This document shows positions 30,020-39,086 of a stretch of DNA of 64,000 bases, in pieces. The position numbers and the translations under genes are program-made. The notes beneath the pieces were generated by a model. The model saw nothing but the letters and a program-made list of their open reading frames with translations. It ran no database searches and was not told where the DNA came from. Within the stretch, counting starts at the first letter, position 1, and the number at the start of each line of letters is the position of its first letter. The stretch is from Paraburkholderia ginsengisoli NBRC 100965 (lineage in GTDB: Bacteria; Pseudomonadota; Gammaproteobacteria; Burkholderiales; Burkholderiaceae), in NCBI RefSeq assembly GCF_000739735.1, contig NZ_BBJF01000004.1:1116001-1180000 (forward strand). Reading direction: 5' to 3'.

Positions 30020-31543
30020 ATGACCGTCATCAAACAGGAAGATCTGATTCAGAGCATCGCTGATTCGCTTCAGTACATCAGCTATTACCACCCGCTCGAC
30101 TACATCCAGGCCTTGGGCCGCGCTTACGAGCTCGAACAGAGCCCGGCGGCGAAAGACGCCATCGCCCAGATTCTGACCAACAGCCGCATGTGCGCCGAAG
30201 GCAAGCGCCCGATCTGCCAGGACACCGGCATCGTCACGGTGTTCGTGAAGGTCGGCATGGACGTGCGCTGGGAAGGCGCGACCATGGGCGTCACCGACAT
30301 GATCAACGAAGGCGTGCGCCGCGGTTACCTGAACCCGGACAACGTGCTGCGCGCGTCGATCGTGAGCCCGCCGGAAGGCGCTCGCAAGAACACGAAGGAC
30401 AACACGCCGGCGGTGATCCACTACGAGATCGTGCCGGGCAACACGGTGGACGTGCAGGTCGCGGCCAAGGGCGGCGGCTCGGAAAACAAGTCGAAGTTCG
30501 CGATGCTCAATCCGTCGGATTCGATCGTCGACTGGATTCTGAAGACCGTGCCGACGATGGGCGCGGGCTGGTGCCCGCCGGGCATGCTCGGTATCGGCAT
30601 CGGCGGCACCGCTGAAAAAGCGATGCTGATGGCGAAGGAATCGCTAATGGACCCGATCGACATTCAGGACGTGATCGCACGCGGCCCGCAGGACTGGATC
30701 GAAGAATTGCGCGTCGAACTGCACGAGAAGGTCAATGCGCTCGGTATCGGCGCACAGGGCCTCGGCGGTCTCGCCACCGTGCTCGACGTGAAGATCATGG
30801 CCGCGCCGACGCACGCCGCGTCCAAGCCGATCGCGATCATCCCGAACTGCGCCGCGACGCGTCATGCGCATTTCACGCTCGACGGCTCCGGCGTCGCGAA
30901 GCTCGAAGCGCCGTCGCTCGACGCATGGCCGAAAGTGCAGTGGGAACCGGACACGGAAAAGAGCAAGCGCGTCGACCTGAACACGCTGACGCCGGAAGAA
31001 GTTGCCGGCTGGACGCCGGGCCAGACATTGTTGCTGTCGGGCAAGATGTTGACGGGCCGCGACGCCGCGCACAAGCGTATCGCTGACATGCTCGCGAAGG
31101 GCGAAAAGCTGCCGGTCGATTTCACGAACCGCGTGATCTACTACGTCGGCCCGGTCGATCCGGTGCGCGACGAAGCGGTCGGCCCGGCAGGCCCGACGAC
31201 GGCCACGCGCATGGACAAGTTCACCGAGACGATGCTGTCGCAAACGGGTCTGATTTCGATGATCGGCAAGGCCGAGCGCGGCCCGGTCGCCATCGAGGCG
31301 ATCAAGAAGCACAAGGCCGCGTATCTGATGGCCGTGGGCGGCGCCGCGTACCTCGTGTCGAAGGCGATTCGCAGCGCCAAGGTGCTCGCGTTCGAAGACC
31401 TCGGGATGGAAGCGATCTACGAGTTCGACGTGCAGGACATGCCAGTGACGGTCGCGGTCGACTCGAACGGCACGTCGGTGCACCAGACTGGACCGAAGGA
31501 ATGGCAGGCGAAGATCGGCAAGATTCCGGTTGCAACGGTTTGA
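30020..31543 (+). CDS. fumA: Class I fumarate hydratase
   Basis: 507 residues, the oxygen-sensitive [4Fe-4S] fumarase of the TCA cycle, interconverting fumarate and malate. The three cluster cysteines are Cys66 (RPICQDTGI), Cys185 ([11 protein letters not shown]) and Cys277 (NCAATRH). The C-terminal beta domain ([24 protein letters not shown]) is complete. I chose MTVIKQ at 30020; an in-frame start 21 bp earlier is possible. A strong terminator follows. The symbol follows E. coli naming for the family; fumA and fumB cannot be told apart. Confidence 0.95.
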   Translation: MTVIKQEDLIQSIADSLQYISYYHPLDYIQALGRAYELEQSPAAKDAIAQILTNSRMCAEGKRPICQDTGIVTVFVKVGMDVRWEGATMGVTDMINEGVRRGYLNPDNVLRASIVSPPEGARKNTKDNTPAVIHYEIVPGNTVDVQVAAKGGGSENKSKFAMLNPSDSIVDWILKTVPTMGAGWCPPGMLGIGIGGTAEKAMLMAKESLMDPIDIQDVIARGPQDWIEELRVELHEKVNALGIGAQGLGGLATVLDVKIMAAPTHAASKPIAIIPNCAATRHAHFTLDGSGVAKLEAPSLDAWPKVQWEPDTEKSKRVDLNTLTPEEVAGWTPGQTLLLSGKMLTGRDAAHKRIADMLAKGEKLPVDFTNRVIYYVGPVDPVRDEAVGPAGPTTATRMDKFTETMLSQTGLISMIGKAERGPVAIEAIKKHKAAYLMAVGGAAYLVSKAIRSAKVLAFEDLGMEAIYEFDVQDMPVTVAVDSNGTSVHQTGPKEWQAKIGKIPVATV

Positions 31544-31575
31544 TCGCTATCGGAATCCGCTGAAAAAACCAGAAG

Positions 31576-31600
31576 CCGGGGCCTTGAGCCCCGGTTTTTT
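31576..31600 (+). terminator. Rho-independent terminator after fumarase
   Basis: CCGGGGC, loop CTTGA, GCCCCGG and six T. It begins 32 bp after the fumarase stop and separates it from bfr. Confidence 0.9.
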
Positions 31601-31733
31601 ATCGCGAAATGAGAACAATAAGCAACTCGCGAAAAACCTTGAAAATCAAGCGCGAAACTACAAGTTTGCCTTGGCTTTTCGGGCTTCGCCGTTTATCGTT
31701 CTGGGAAATTGGAAACCCCACAAAGGACACATC

Positions 31734-32213
31734 ATGCAAGGCGATAAGAAGGTCATCGAATATCTCAACGCGCAGTTGAAAAACGAACTGACCGCGATCA
31801 ACCAATACTTCCTGCACGCGCGGATGTACCGCCACTGGGGTCTGGAAAAACTCGGCAAGCACGAATACGACGAGTCGATCGGTGAAATGAAGCACGCCGA
31901 CTGGCTCATCGAACGCATTTTCATGCTCGACGGTCTGCCGAACCTGCAAGACCTGCACAAGCTGCTGATTGGCGAGGAGACCAAAGAAATCCTCGAATGC
32001 GATCTGAAGCTCGAACAGATTTCGCAGAGCACCTGCAAGGAAGCGATCGTGTATTGCGAAACGGTCCGCGACTTCATCTCGCGCGAAATCTTCACGAAGA
32101 TTCTCGACGACACCGAAGAACACATCGACTGGCTGGAAACTCAACTCGATCTGATCGACAAGGTCGGCATCCAGAACTACCAGCAAAGCGCGATGGGCAC
32201 GATCGAGTCCTGA
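31734..32213 (+). CDS. bfr: Bacterioferritin
   Basis: 159 residues, forming a 24-mer haem-containing iron store. Ferroxidase ligands Glu18, Glu51, His54, Glu94 and His130 are present, and Met52 is in the haem-ligand position. Position 127, a Glu in E. coli Bfr and Pseudomonas BfrB as I recall them, is Thr here (DDTEEH). The start ATG follows AAAGGA. It precedes murI; bfd, encoding the ferredoxin that releases Bfr iron, is 1.2 kb downstream. A weak Fur-like sequence (TGAGAACAATAAGCA at 31610) lies upstream but is only marginal. Confidence 0.96.
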   Translation: MQGDKKVIEYLNAQLKNELTAINQYFLHARMYRHWGLEKLGKHEYDESIGEMKHADWLIERIFMLDGLPNLQDLHKLLIGEETKEILECDLKLEQISQSTCKEAIVYCETVRDFISREIFTKILDDTEEHIDWLETQLDLIDKVGIQNYQQSAMGTIES

Positions 32214-32366
32214 TCGAGCCCCGCTGAAACTGCCCGCGCGATTCATGGGCCAGGTCACTCACAACGGCATTCGCCATGACCTTTCCCGCGCGGGCGATAT
32301 ACTTGCGCACCTTCCCGTTTTCCCGAGTTCCCCTTGACCGCCGCGCGACGCGCGTGTTCTTCGCCT

Positions 32367-33254
32367 ATGCCTGCACAATCGCCGTCCCCGACCGTTCGGC
32401 CGCTCACCTCGGGTGCCGCCTCACGCGCGCCGGTGGGCATTTTCGATTCGGGGCTGGGCGGTTTGTCGGTGTTGCGGGCGGTCCGGGCACAACTGCCTGA
32501 CGAAGCCATCCTGTATGTCGCCGACTCACTGTACGCCCCGTATGGCGAGCGCGACGACGACTTCATCGCCGACCGCACGCTCGCCGTCGGCGAATGGCTG
32601 GTCAAGCAAGGGGCGAAGGCGCTCGTGGTCGCCTGCAACACGGCGACCGCGCAGTCCATCGCGCTGGTGCGCGAAAAGCTGCCCATTCCGCTGGTAGGCG
32701 TCGAGCCCGGCGTCAAACCCGCCGCGCTGCAGTCGAAAACCCGCGTGGCCGGCGTGCTCGCCACCCAGGTGACCTTGCGCAGCGCCCGCTTTCAGGGACT
32801 GCTCGAACGCTACGCCGCCGATTGCCGCTTTCTGTGCCAGCCGGGCCACGGGCTCGTGCAGGCCGTCGAACGCTGCGATGTCGCGTCAGCCGACGTGCGC
32901 GAACTGCTGCGCGGCTACCTTCAACCGATGCTCGACGCGGGCGCCGACACGCTGGTGCTCGGTTGCACCCACTACCCGTTTCTGGATGCGGCGATTCGCG
33001 ACATCGTCGGCGATCGGCTCATGTTGATCGACACGAGCGTGGCCATTGCGCGGCAACTCGAGCGCGTCCTCGAGCAGCACGGCCTACGCGCCGCGCCCGC
33101 GAGCGGCGATTCCGCCCTGCCCCGTTTTTTTTCCACCGGCGACGGCACCCATCAGCAACAACTCGCGGCCACCTTGCTGCACATTGACGCGACCGTCGAA
33201 CGTGTGCAAATCCCCTCGCGCCGCACGGCAGCACCGGACTCCCAAGCCGCATAA
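32367..33254 (+). CDS. murI: Glutamate racemase
   Basis: 295 residues from ATG at 32367. Interconverts L- and D-glutamate for peptidoglycan without cofactor. The two catalytic cysteines are in VACNTATAQS and LGCTHYPFL; GIFDSGLGGLSVLRA and YVADSLYAPYGER are family blocks. An in-frame TTG 33 bp upstream would add a non-conserved leader. It sits between bfr and bfd, an insertion into an otherwise iron-related row. Confidence 0.93.
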   Translation: MPAQSPSPTVRPLTSGAASRAPVGIFDSGLGGLSVLRAVRAQLPDEAILYVADSLYAPYGERDDDFIADRTLAVGEWLVKQGAKALVVACNTATAQSIALVREKLPIPLVGVEPGVKPAALQSKTRVAGVLATQVTLRSARFQGLLERYAADCRFLCQPGHGLVQAVERCDVASADVRELLRGYLQPMLDAGADTLVLGCTHYPFLDAAIRDIVGDRLMLIDTSVAIARQLERVLEQHGLRAAPASGDSALPRFFSTGDGTHQQQLAATLLHIDATVERVQIPSRRTAAPDSQAA

Positions 33255-33407
33255 AACCGTCGGACCGGGCGTTATTGCCGCGTCAGGAGGCGTTTTTCCG
33301 ACGTTTCCCGCCTTTTTCGCGTCGCCTGCACGAAGCGCCGACGGCCGCTCCATTAGACGAAACCCTTCTAAGAGTCTGGTTTTGTTACAAAAAATCCCGC
33401 AGGCCTC

Positions 33408-33444
33408 TTGCCAAACGGCTCGAACAAAATGATAATAATTCGCA
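33408..33444 (+). promoter_or_regulatory. Fur-regulated promoter of bfd
   Basis: Promoter TTGCCA, 17-nt spacer, GATAAT (33408-33436) overlaps a Fur box TGATAATAATTCGCA at 33430-33444. The box matches the palindrome TGATAAT-N-ATTATCA at 12 of 14 positions and covers the -10 element. Iron-bound Fur should block transcription, so bfd would rise in low iron. Confidence 0.8.
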
Positions 33445-33468
33445 TTAACGTTAGCTATGACGCCTGCC

Positions 33469-33711
33469 ATGATTGTCTGTGTCTGCAAGTCCGTTTCTGA
33501 CCGCACGATCCGTTCATCGATCGCGGATGGCGTCGACTCGTTCGACGAGCTTCAGTTCGAGTTGGGCGTCGCTTCCTGCTGCGGCAAGTGCGAAGAGTCC
33601 GTGCGCGACGTCATGCTGCAGAGCGGCGTGTGCGCCAGCCGCTGCGGCGTCGGCATCGAGCTTCGTCCGCAGGCTGTCCCGCTGACATTCTACGAACGCA
33701 AGGCTGCCTGA
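33469..33711 (+). CDS. bfd: Bacterioferritin-associated ferredoxin
   Basis: 80 residues from MIVCVCKSVS. This [2Fe-2S] protein reduces bacterioferritin haem to release stored iron. The four cluster cysteines follow the family pattern: C4 and C6 (CVC), C38 and C41 (CCGKC). An in-frame ATG four codons upstream gives MTPAMIVC; neither start has a clear ribosome site, and I prefer the one that begins like other Bfd proteins. The Fur-type promoter lies 32 bp upstream. Confidence 0.93.
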   Translation: MIVCVCKSVSDRTIRSSIADGVDSFDELQFELGVASCCGKCEESVRDVMLQSGVCASRCGVGIELRPQAVPLTFYERKAA

Positions 33712-33882
33712 GGATTCGCTTCGGGGCGCGGCGCGAGCCGTGCCTTGCGGGCGCCTCGGCACACTACCGCTTCTGGCGCCGTTTCAAGCGCTGCATTTAC
33801 GCGTTATCCCACTGCCGTCAGCAAGCCAGTATCCGTTTCCGTACCAGCCAGCTACCCGCTCAACCGTCCCAAGGAGTTCGAG

Positions 33883-33945
33883 ATGGAATTGCTGATTGGT
33901 TTCGTGACTACTTTGTTTATTTCGCTGCTGATCTTCCGAACATGA
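33883..33945 (+). CDS. 20-residue hydrophobic membrane microprotein candidate
   Basis: ATG to TGA, 20 codons: MELLIGFVTTLFISLLIFRT. AAGGAG lies 7 nt before the ATG, the best ribosome site in this stretch. The product is a single membrane-spanning helix with Glu near the N-terminus and Arg-Thr at the C-terminus. It lies between bfd and tonB in a 282-bp gap otherwise free of genes, on their strand. No homologue is known to me. Function is unknown; a small regulator or stabiliser of the TonB-ExbBD complex is one guess. Confidence 0.5.
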   Translation: MELLIGFVTTLFISLLIFRT

Positions 33946-33993
33946 CGATGTCTTGTCTGACGTGTTGTTCAAACAGCACGCTGCCACGCTAAC

Positions 33994-34731
33994 ATGCAGG
34001 TCTCGCAAACTGTCCCAGCCGGCTCGAAGCCGGCTTCACACGCTCGCATGAACTCCCGCGCGTTGACCGCGACCGCCGTTGTGGCCGTGATTCACGTGAC
34101 GTTGCTCGCCGTAATCATGACGTTGCGTCACGAGCCCGTGCAGCCAGCGCTCGAATCGCACGTGATGACCGCGCAGTTGCTGCCGCCGGCGCCGCAAGCC
34201 GCGCCGGTCGCGATGGAATCCATCGCGCCGCCACCGCCGAAGCCCGTGCCGCCGGTTCATACGAAGCCCAAAGTCCAGCCCAAGCCGACTCCGACACCCA
34301 AGCCAACGCCGACGCCGTTGCCTCAGGCAGCCGCGCCGTCGCCGACGCCGGTCGAGGCGCCCGCTCCGACGCCGCCCGCGCCCGCCGCACCGGCGACACC
34401 ACCGGCCGAAGCGGCGCCGGCAATCGGCCGTCAGACGATGGAAATCAGCGCGCCGAAGAACGTCTCGCACCTCGATTGCAACATCGCCAAGCCCGATTAC
34501 CCGACGCTCTCGAAACGGCGCGGCGAAACCGGCACCGCGCTCGTGAAGTTCGTGGTCGGCCTGACGGGCAAGCTCGAAAACATCGAGTTGAAGAAGAGCA
34601 GCGGCTTCAGCCGACTCGACGACGCAGCGCTCGCCGCCGTGCGTGCGAGCGCCTGCAAACCCTATCTCGAGAACGGCCAGCCGATTCGGGCCGCGTACAC
34701 CCAGCCTTACGACTTCAATCTGAACGATTGA
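33994..34731 (+). CDS. tonB: Energy transducer TonB
   Basis: 245 residues. N-terminal membrane anchor (TATAVVAVIHVTLLAVIM), a long proline-rich spacer (PKVQPKPTPTPKPTPTP), and a C-terminal TonB domain with DYPTLSKRRGETGTALVKF and SSGFSRLDDAALAAVRA. It carries proton-motive energy from ExbBD across the periplasm to outer-membrane receptors for iron-siderophore or haem. An internal ATG 54 bp in is an alternative start. It is followed directly by exbB and exbD. Confidence 0.95.
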   Translation: MQVSQTVPAGSKPASHARMNSRALTATAVVAVIHVTLLAVIMTLRHEPVQPALESHVMTAQLLPPAPQAAPVAMESIAPPPPKPVPPVHTKPKVQPKPTPTPKPTPTPLPQAAAPSPTPVEAPAPTPPAPAAPATPPAEAAPAIGRQTMEISAPKNVSHLDCNIAKPDYPTLSKRRGETGTALVKFVVGLTGKLENIELKKSSGFSRLDDAALAAVRASACKPYLENGQPIRAAYTQPYDFNLND

Positions 34732-34756
34732 AGCAGAATTTAAAAAAGGAATTGCA

Positions 34757-35488
34757 ATGCAAAACTACGGATTGGCGCACGTGTGGGCGCAAGGGGATTT
34801 CGTGACGCGCGGTATCGCGCTCGCGCTGTTGATCATGTCGGTGATGTCGTGGAGCGTCATCGTCATCAAAGGCTGGAATGTGATGCGCCTGAACCGCCTC
34901 ACGAAGAATGCCGAACAGGCGTTCTGGCATTCGGACGATCTCGCCGACGGCGTGAAGAAGCTCGGCGCCGGCGCATCGACGCCGCAGGACAACCCGTTCC
35001 TCGCGCTGGCGCTGTCAGGCCAGGAAGCCGCCGACCATCATCATCAAACGCAGCCGCATCTGCATGACCGCATGGACGTGTCGGACTGGGTCACGCGTTG
35101 CCTGAAGGACACGATGGACGAAAGCGTCGCGCGCATGCAGAGCGGTCTCGCGATTCTCGCGTCGATCGGCAGCACGGCGCCGTTCGTCGGTCTGTTCGGC
35201 ACGGTGTGGGGCATCTATCACGCGCTACTGGCGATCGGTGCGAGCGGCCAGTCGTCGATCGACCAGGTCGCCGGCCCGGTCGGCGAAGCGCTGATCATGA
35301 CAGCGTTCGGCCTGTTCGTCGCGATTCCCGCCGTGCTCGGCTACAACGCATTGACGCGCGCGAACAAGGGCATCGTCGCCAAGCTGAGCCGCTTTGCGCA
35401 TGGCTTGCACGCATTCTTCGTGACGGGCGCGCGCCTCTCGTCGTCCAAGCGCGGCGACGGCCTGCGTCTCGCGACCCGCGCGAACTGA
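34757..35488 (+). CDS. exbB: ExbB proton channel subunit
   Basis: 243 residues, MotA/TolQ/ExbB family. N-terminal helix (GIALALLIMSVMSWSVIVIK), a cytoplasmic loop, and the conserved LASIGSTAPFVGLFGTVWGI block followed by AGPVGEALIMTAFGLFVAIP. ExbB forms the pentameric channel around ExbD that energises TonB. AAGGAA precedes the ATG. It lies 25 bp after tonB and 16 bp before exbD, a single operon. Confidence 0.95.
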   Translation: MQNYGLAHVWAQGDFVTRGIALALLIMSVMSWSVIVIKGWNVMRLNRLTKNAEQAFWHSDDLADGVKKLGAGASTPQDNPFLALALSGQEAADHHHQTQPHLHDRMDVSDWVTRCLKDTMDESVARMQSGLAILASIGSTAPFVGLFGTVWGIYHALLAIGASGQSSIDQVAGPVGEALIMTAFGLFVAIPAVLGYNALTRANKGIVAKLSRFAHGLHAFFVTGARLSSSKRGDGLRLATRAN

Positions 35489-35504
35489 TCGACGAGGCAC
35501 TCCG

Positions 35505-35924
35505 ATGGCAATGAGCCCCTTCGCTGGCGACGATGACGACGGCCTGATGAACGAAATCAACATGACGCCGCTCGTCGACGTGATGTTGGTTCTCCTGATC
35601 GTCTTCATGGTGACGATTCCGGTGATTCGTCACGCAGTCAAAATCGATCTGCCGCATGCGAGCAGTCAGAAGGAAGAAACGAAGCCCGCGCAAGTGACGG
35701 TTTCGATCGACGCGGATGGCAACGTCCTGTGGGACGAGCAGAAAGTCGACGAAGCAGCGTTGAGCGCGAAAATTGCAGCGGCCGCGCAAGCGAGTCCGCA
35801 ACCGGAACTGCATCTGGACGCGGACCGCAAGGTCCCGTACGAGAAAGTGGCACAGGTGATGTCGGCGGCCCAGGCCGGTGGCCTCACGAAGATCGGCTTC
35901 GTCACGCAGCCGAAGGCTAAATAG
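35505..35924 (+). CDS. exbD: ExbD proton channel subunit
   Basis: 139 residues. Begins MAMSPFAGDDDD, then INMTPLVDVMLVLLIVFMV, where the Asp is the proton-carrying residue of the ExbD/TolR family. The periplasmic part (LHLDADRKVPYEKVAQVMSA) follows. It completes tonB-exbB-exbD and is followed by a strong terminator. Confidence 0.95.
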   Translation: MAMSPFAGDDDDGLMNEINMTPLVDVMLVLLIVFMVTIPVIRHAVKIDLPHASSQKEETKPAQVTVSIDADGNVLWDEQKVDEAALSAKIAAAAQASPQPELHLDADRKVPYEKVAQVMSAAQAGGLTKIGFVTQPKAK

Positions 35925-36016
35925 GCGGCCGCACGACGCTATCAGCGAAGCCGCGATGCGCTACCCGGCGCCCGCGGAGAATCGCAGAAAGCCCTTGAAA
36001 CAGGGGCTAAAAGTAA

Positions 36017-36049
36017 AAGGCCTTCATCGTCAGATGAAGGCCTTTTTTT
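36017..36049 (+). terminator. Rho-independent terminator after exbD (bidirectional)
   Basis: AAGGCCTTCATC, loop GTCA, GATGAAGGCCTT then five more T. On the minus strand the stem is followed by TTTTAC, so it may also end the 40-codon gene convergent with exbD. Confidence 0.9.
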
Positions 36050-36079
36050 GTGCGCACTCGGCGCCTTCGGGCGGTGGGA

Positions 36080-36202
36080 TCATTTGCCATCGGTCGAAGA
36101 TTGACGGCCTCCTGAATCACCACATGCGTCAGCCGTGATCGACACGGACAGCGCGGTCAGCCCTATCAGGCCCGCTATGATAGCGGCCATGAGTTTCCGC
36201 AT
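36080..36202 (-). CDS. 40-residue exported small protein
   Basis: ATG to TGA on the minus strand, 40 codons. AAGGAG is 7 nt before the ATG. The product starts MRKLMAAIIAGLIGLTALSV, a signal peptide, with a possible cleavage at ITADA and a mature tail CGDSGGRQSSTDGK. The Cys after the likely cleavage site could support disulfide or lipid attachment, but the -3 position lacks a lipobox Leu. It is convergent with exbD, using the shared terminator at 36017, and lies 129 bp downstream of a LysR gene. I recognise no family. Confidence 0.55.
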   Translation of the reverse strand: MRKLMAAIIAGLIGLTALSVSITADACGDSGGRQSSTDGK

Positions 36203-36331
36203 AAGAGACTCCTTAGCGAAGGGATTTCACTATAGGCCCGCGAGCGCGCGCATTCAAGCAAACGGCCATTGAAAGTACTCATGACAGGCCACGCTTAAAT
36301 GCTAAAAGCGATGTTGCGACGCGCGACCGTG

Positions 36332-37330
36332 CTATGACGCAACCGCCAGCGAAGCCTTCACGGCAGTCTTTGTCGCGACCTTCTCTTCGCTCACGGGGCA
36401 CTCGCCCATGATGTGCTTTCCGTCGTCCGGATCGAGCATCTCGACCAGATAATCGACGAATGCGCGCACGGCCGGCACCATTCCCTGGCGCGACACGAAT
36501 ACTGCGTACAACTGCGGCGTCGGAAAGGTCCAACCCGGCATCACCGGCGATAACTGCCCCGCGCGCAACGCGGCGCCATACATCATCTCCGGTAGCGCGG
36601 CGATGCCGACGCCGGCGAGCACCGCTTCGCGAATCGTCATCAGATCGGCGGTCACGAGGCGCGGTTCGTGCTCATGTGCGTGGCGCGTGCCGTCGGGCGA
36701 GATCAGGTTGTAGACGTGACGTCCGTCGCCGGTCGGCACGTCGAGCGTTTCGAAGCGGCTCAGATCGGCGGGCAGCAACGGGGGTGCATTCTGCTGCAAC
36801 AGACTCGGCGCGCCGACCAGCATCTGCTGCGTGCGCCACAGCGGTCGCACGACGATGTTGGCGTTTTCCGGCGGATCGGAACGCACGCGCAACGCGACGT
36901 CGATCGAATCCTCGAACAGGTCGACGACGCGGTTCGTCACGCGCATCACCACGCGCACCTCGGGATAACGATGCATGAATTCCGGCAGGATCTGCGACAG
37001 GATGGTCTGCGAGATCGTGACCGGCACGCTGACGCGCACGGTGCCGCGCGGCGACGAGCGCAGTTGCTGCACGACATTGACCGCCGCCTGGGCCTCGCTC
37101 AGCATCGCCTGACAGTGCTGATAGAAGAGTTGCCCTGCCTCGGTCAGCGCCAGCTTGCGCGTGGAGCGCTGCAGGAGACGCACGCCGAGCGACGCTTCGA
37201 GCTCGGTCAAACGGCGCGACAGGCGCGACTTTGAGATACCCAGCACGCGCTCGGCAGCGGAAAAACCCCCGTGTTCGACGACCTGCGAGAAGTACATCAG
37301 GTCATTCAGGTTGTGTGAATCGATCTTCAT
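36332..37330 (-). CDS. LysR family transcriptional regulator
   Basis: 332 residues from MKIDSHNLNDLMYFSQVVEH. The helix-turn-helix reads GGFSAAERVLGISKSRLSRR; the effector domain starts with GTVRVSVPVTISQTILSQIL. The subgroup, with a divergent pirin gene, is common in Burkholderia. It is divergent from the pirin gene with 122 bp between starts, and the spacer contains a 7-N11-7 inverted repeat. Pirin regulation is the natural hypothesis. The C-terminal 25 residues beyond the domain are unusually Lys/Thr-rich. Confidence 0.88.
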   Translation of the reverse strand: MKIDSHNLNDLMYFSQVVEHGGFSAAERVLGISKSRLSRRLTELEASLGVRLLQRSTRKLALTEAGQLFYQHCQAMLSEAQAAVNVVQQLRSSPRGTVRVSVPVTISQTILSQILPEFMHRYPEVRVVMRVTNRVVDLFEDSIDVALRVRSDPPENANIVVRPLWRTQQMLVGAPSLLQQNAPPLLPADLSRFETLDVPTGDGRHVYNLISPDGTRHAHEHEPRLVTADLMTIREAVLAGVGIAALPEMMYGAALRAGQLSPVMPGWTFPTPQLYAVFVSRQGMVPAVRAFVDYLVEMLDPDDGKHIMGECPVSEEKVATKTAVKASLAVAS

Positions 37331-37395
37331 CTCATCGTTCCAGTAATAGAACAATCCATTGCGTGACGGCGGCTGGCACCTCTGAAAACGGTCCC

Positions 37396-37439
37396 TATAA
37401 TAGCTCCATGTTTCAAAAATGACGCTATTCCCCATTTTT
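37396..37439. promoter_or_regulatory. LysR-type dyad and -10 box before pirin gene
   Basis: AAAAATG (37415-37421), 11 nt, CATTTTT (37433-37439): perfect 7-bp arms with the N11 spacing typical of LysR sites. A TATAAT lies at 37396-37401 reading toward the pirin gene; a matching -35 is not clear. Confidence 0.5.
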
Positions 37440-37452
37440 CAAGGTGATATTG

Positions 37453-38331
37453 ATGAGCACGACACGCACGATCGAACGCACGTTTCCCGCCGTTCGCACG
37501 ACCGAAGGCGGCGGCTTTATCGTCCACCGCCCGTTTCCTACCCGCATGCTGATGGACTTCGATCCGTTTTTGCTGCTCGATGAAATGGGTCCGATCGACT
37601 ACGCGCCGGGCGAGGCCAAAGGCGCGCCCGACCATCCGCATCGCGGCTTTGAAACAGTCACGTACGTGCTGGAGGGCCAGTTCGGTCATAAGGATTCGGC
37701 GGGCCATTCCGGCACGCTGCATGCCGGCGACGTCCAATGGATGACCGCTGGCGCGGGCGTCGTCCACAGCGAGATGCCGGACCCGTCGTTCGTGCGCACC
37801 GGCGGCCGCGTGCACGGCCTGCAGCTGTGGGTGAATCTGCCGCGTCGCGACAAGATGATCGCACCGCGTTATCAGGAGATGCCGTCGTCGAGCATTCCGG
37901 TGGCGACGTCGGCGGACGGCCGGGTGCGCGTCAAGGTAATCGCCGGCGAAGCACTCGGCGTGAAAGCCGCGATCGAGACGCGCACGCCGATCCTGTATCA
38001 GCATTTCTCGCTGCAACCCGGCGCGACGATCCGGCAGCCGGTGCCGGCCGACTATCGCGTGTTCGCATACGGTTTGTCCGGCGCGGGCTTTTACGGCGAA
38101 GGGGAAGCGCGTCAACGGATCGACGCGCGGAAAATGGTCGTGTTTCAGAACGATGGCGACACGGTCACGCTTGGCGCGGGCGACGAACCGCTCGAAGTGC
38201 TGCTGTTGGGCGGCGTGCCGCTGAAGGAGCCGGTGGTGCGCTACGGCCCGTTCGTGATGAATACCGAGGACGAGATCCGCCAGGCCGTGTTCGACTATCA
38301 GGCCGGACGCATGGGCGAGATTGCGCACTGA
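37453..38331 (+). CDS. Pirin family protein
   Basis: 292 residues, double cupin (bicupin). The metal site of the N-terminal cupin is visible: PDHPHRGFETVTYVLEGQ with HPHRG, then VQWMTAGAGVVHSE with His and Glu. The C-terminal cupin is less conserved, as usual. Some bacterial pirins have quercetinase activity or modulate metabolic enzymes. The start follows AAGGTGAT. It is divergent from its LysR neighbour. The specific role is unknown. Confidence 0.92.
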   Translation: MSTTRTIERTFPAVRTTEGGGFIVHRPFPTRMLMDFDPFLLLDEMGPIDYAPGEAKGAPDHPHRGFETVTYVLEGQFGHKDSAGHSGTLHAGDVQWMTAGAGVVHSEMPDPSFVRTGGRVHGLQLWVNLPRRDKMIAPRYQEMPSSSIPVATSADGRVRVKVIAGEALGVKAAIETRTPILYQHFSLQPGATIRQPVPADYRVFAYGLSGAGFYGEGEARQRIDARKMVVFQNDGDTVTLGAGDEPLEVLLLGGVPLKEPVVRYGPFVMNTEDEIRQAVFDYQAGRMGEIAH

Positions 38332-38599
38332 GCGTGGCAGCGTTTTAGCGGAGCGCGGCGACCGACTTGTCGCTCGCGATCGCTCGGCCGCAACACTGAC
38401 TGCCGCCAACGCAATGGGCGCGGTGCGAGCGATTCCCAGTCGCCGCCCGCGCCCGTTTTGTGAAGGCGGTCGCTCTTCAGTCCATGCGCCGAAGGCCGGC
38501 GATTTCGTTCACAATAGCGTCTCATGTCGCGCGCCACGGCAACTCAGTTCATTGAACCGCGGCGCGCGGCAATTTCCGTCCTGTTCAGGAGCAGCGCGC

Positions 38600-38998
38600 A
38601 TGGCAGAGCCCACCGTCACCGCCCACATCGGCGCGACGAATTTCCAGGTCACCTTCGACGACGGCAAGCACACGTGGCTCGCCGACGAACCCGCGTCGCT
38701 CGGCGGCGGCGATCGCGGACCGACCCCCGTTTCACTGCTGCTGTCGAGCCTCGGCGCCTGCACCTCGATCACGCTGAAGATGTACGCTCAGCGCAAGGAG
38801 TGGCCGCTGACGGAGGTGCGCGTGACGCTCTCGATGGAAACCGGCGATGCGGGCTCGACCATCGATCGCAGGATCGTGCTCGAAGGCAATCTGTCCGACG
38901 AGCAGCGGGAACGGCTCTTGCAAATTGCCAATGCGTGCCCGGTTCACAAGATCCTCACGCATACGATCACGATCCGCTCGGGTCTCGCCGTTGCGTAA
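38600..38998 (+). CDS. OsmC family peroxiredoxin-like protein
   Basis: 132 residues. The two redox-active cysteines are seen in SSLGACTSITLKMYAQRKEW and NACPVHKILTHT, the OsmC/Ohr pattern. These enzymes reduce organic hydroperoxides. The start follows CAGGAG. It lies beside the AtaL-like gene on the same strand and shares no clear operon with the pirin gene 268 bp upstream. An osmotic or oxidative stress role is inferred from family. Confidence 0.92.
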   Translation: MAEPTVTAHIGATNFQVTFDDGKHTWLADEPASLGGGDRGPTPVSLLLSSLGACTSITLKMYAQRKEWPLTEVRVTLSMETGDAGSTIDRRIVLEGNLSDEQRERLLQIANACPVHKILTHTITIRSGLAVA

Positions 38999-39086
38999 CG
39001 CGACGCCCGCGCGACTGGCGCGCCTACGCTGAGAAGGCCGCACACTATTTAACGCAAACGCAACGCTTTCATAGGAAGCTGCCGAC

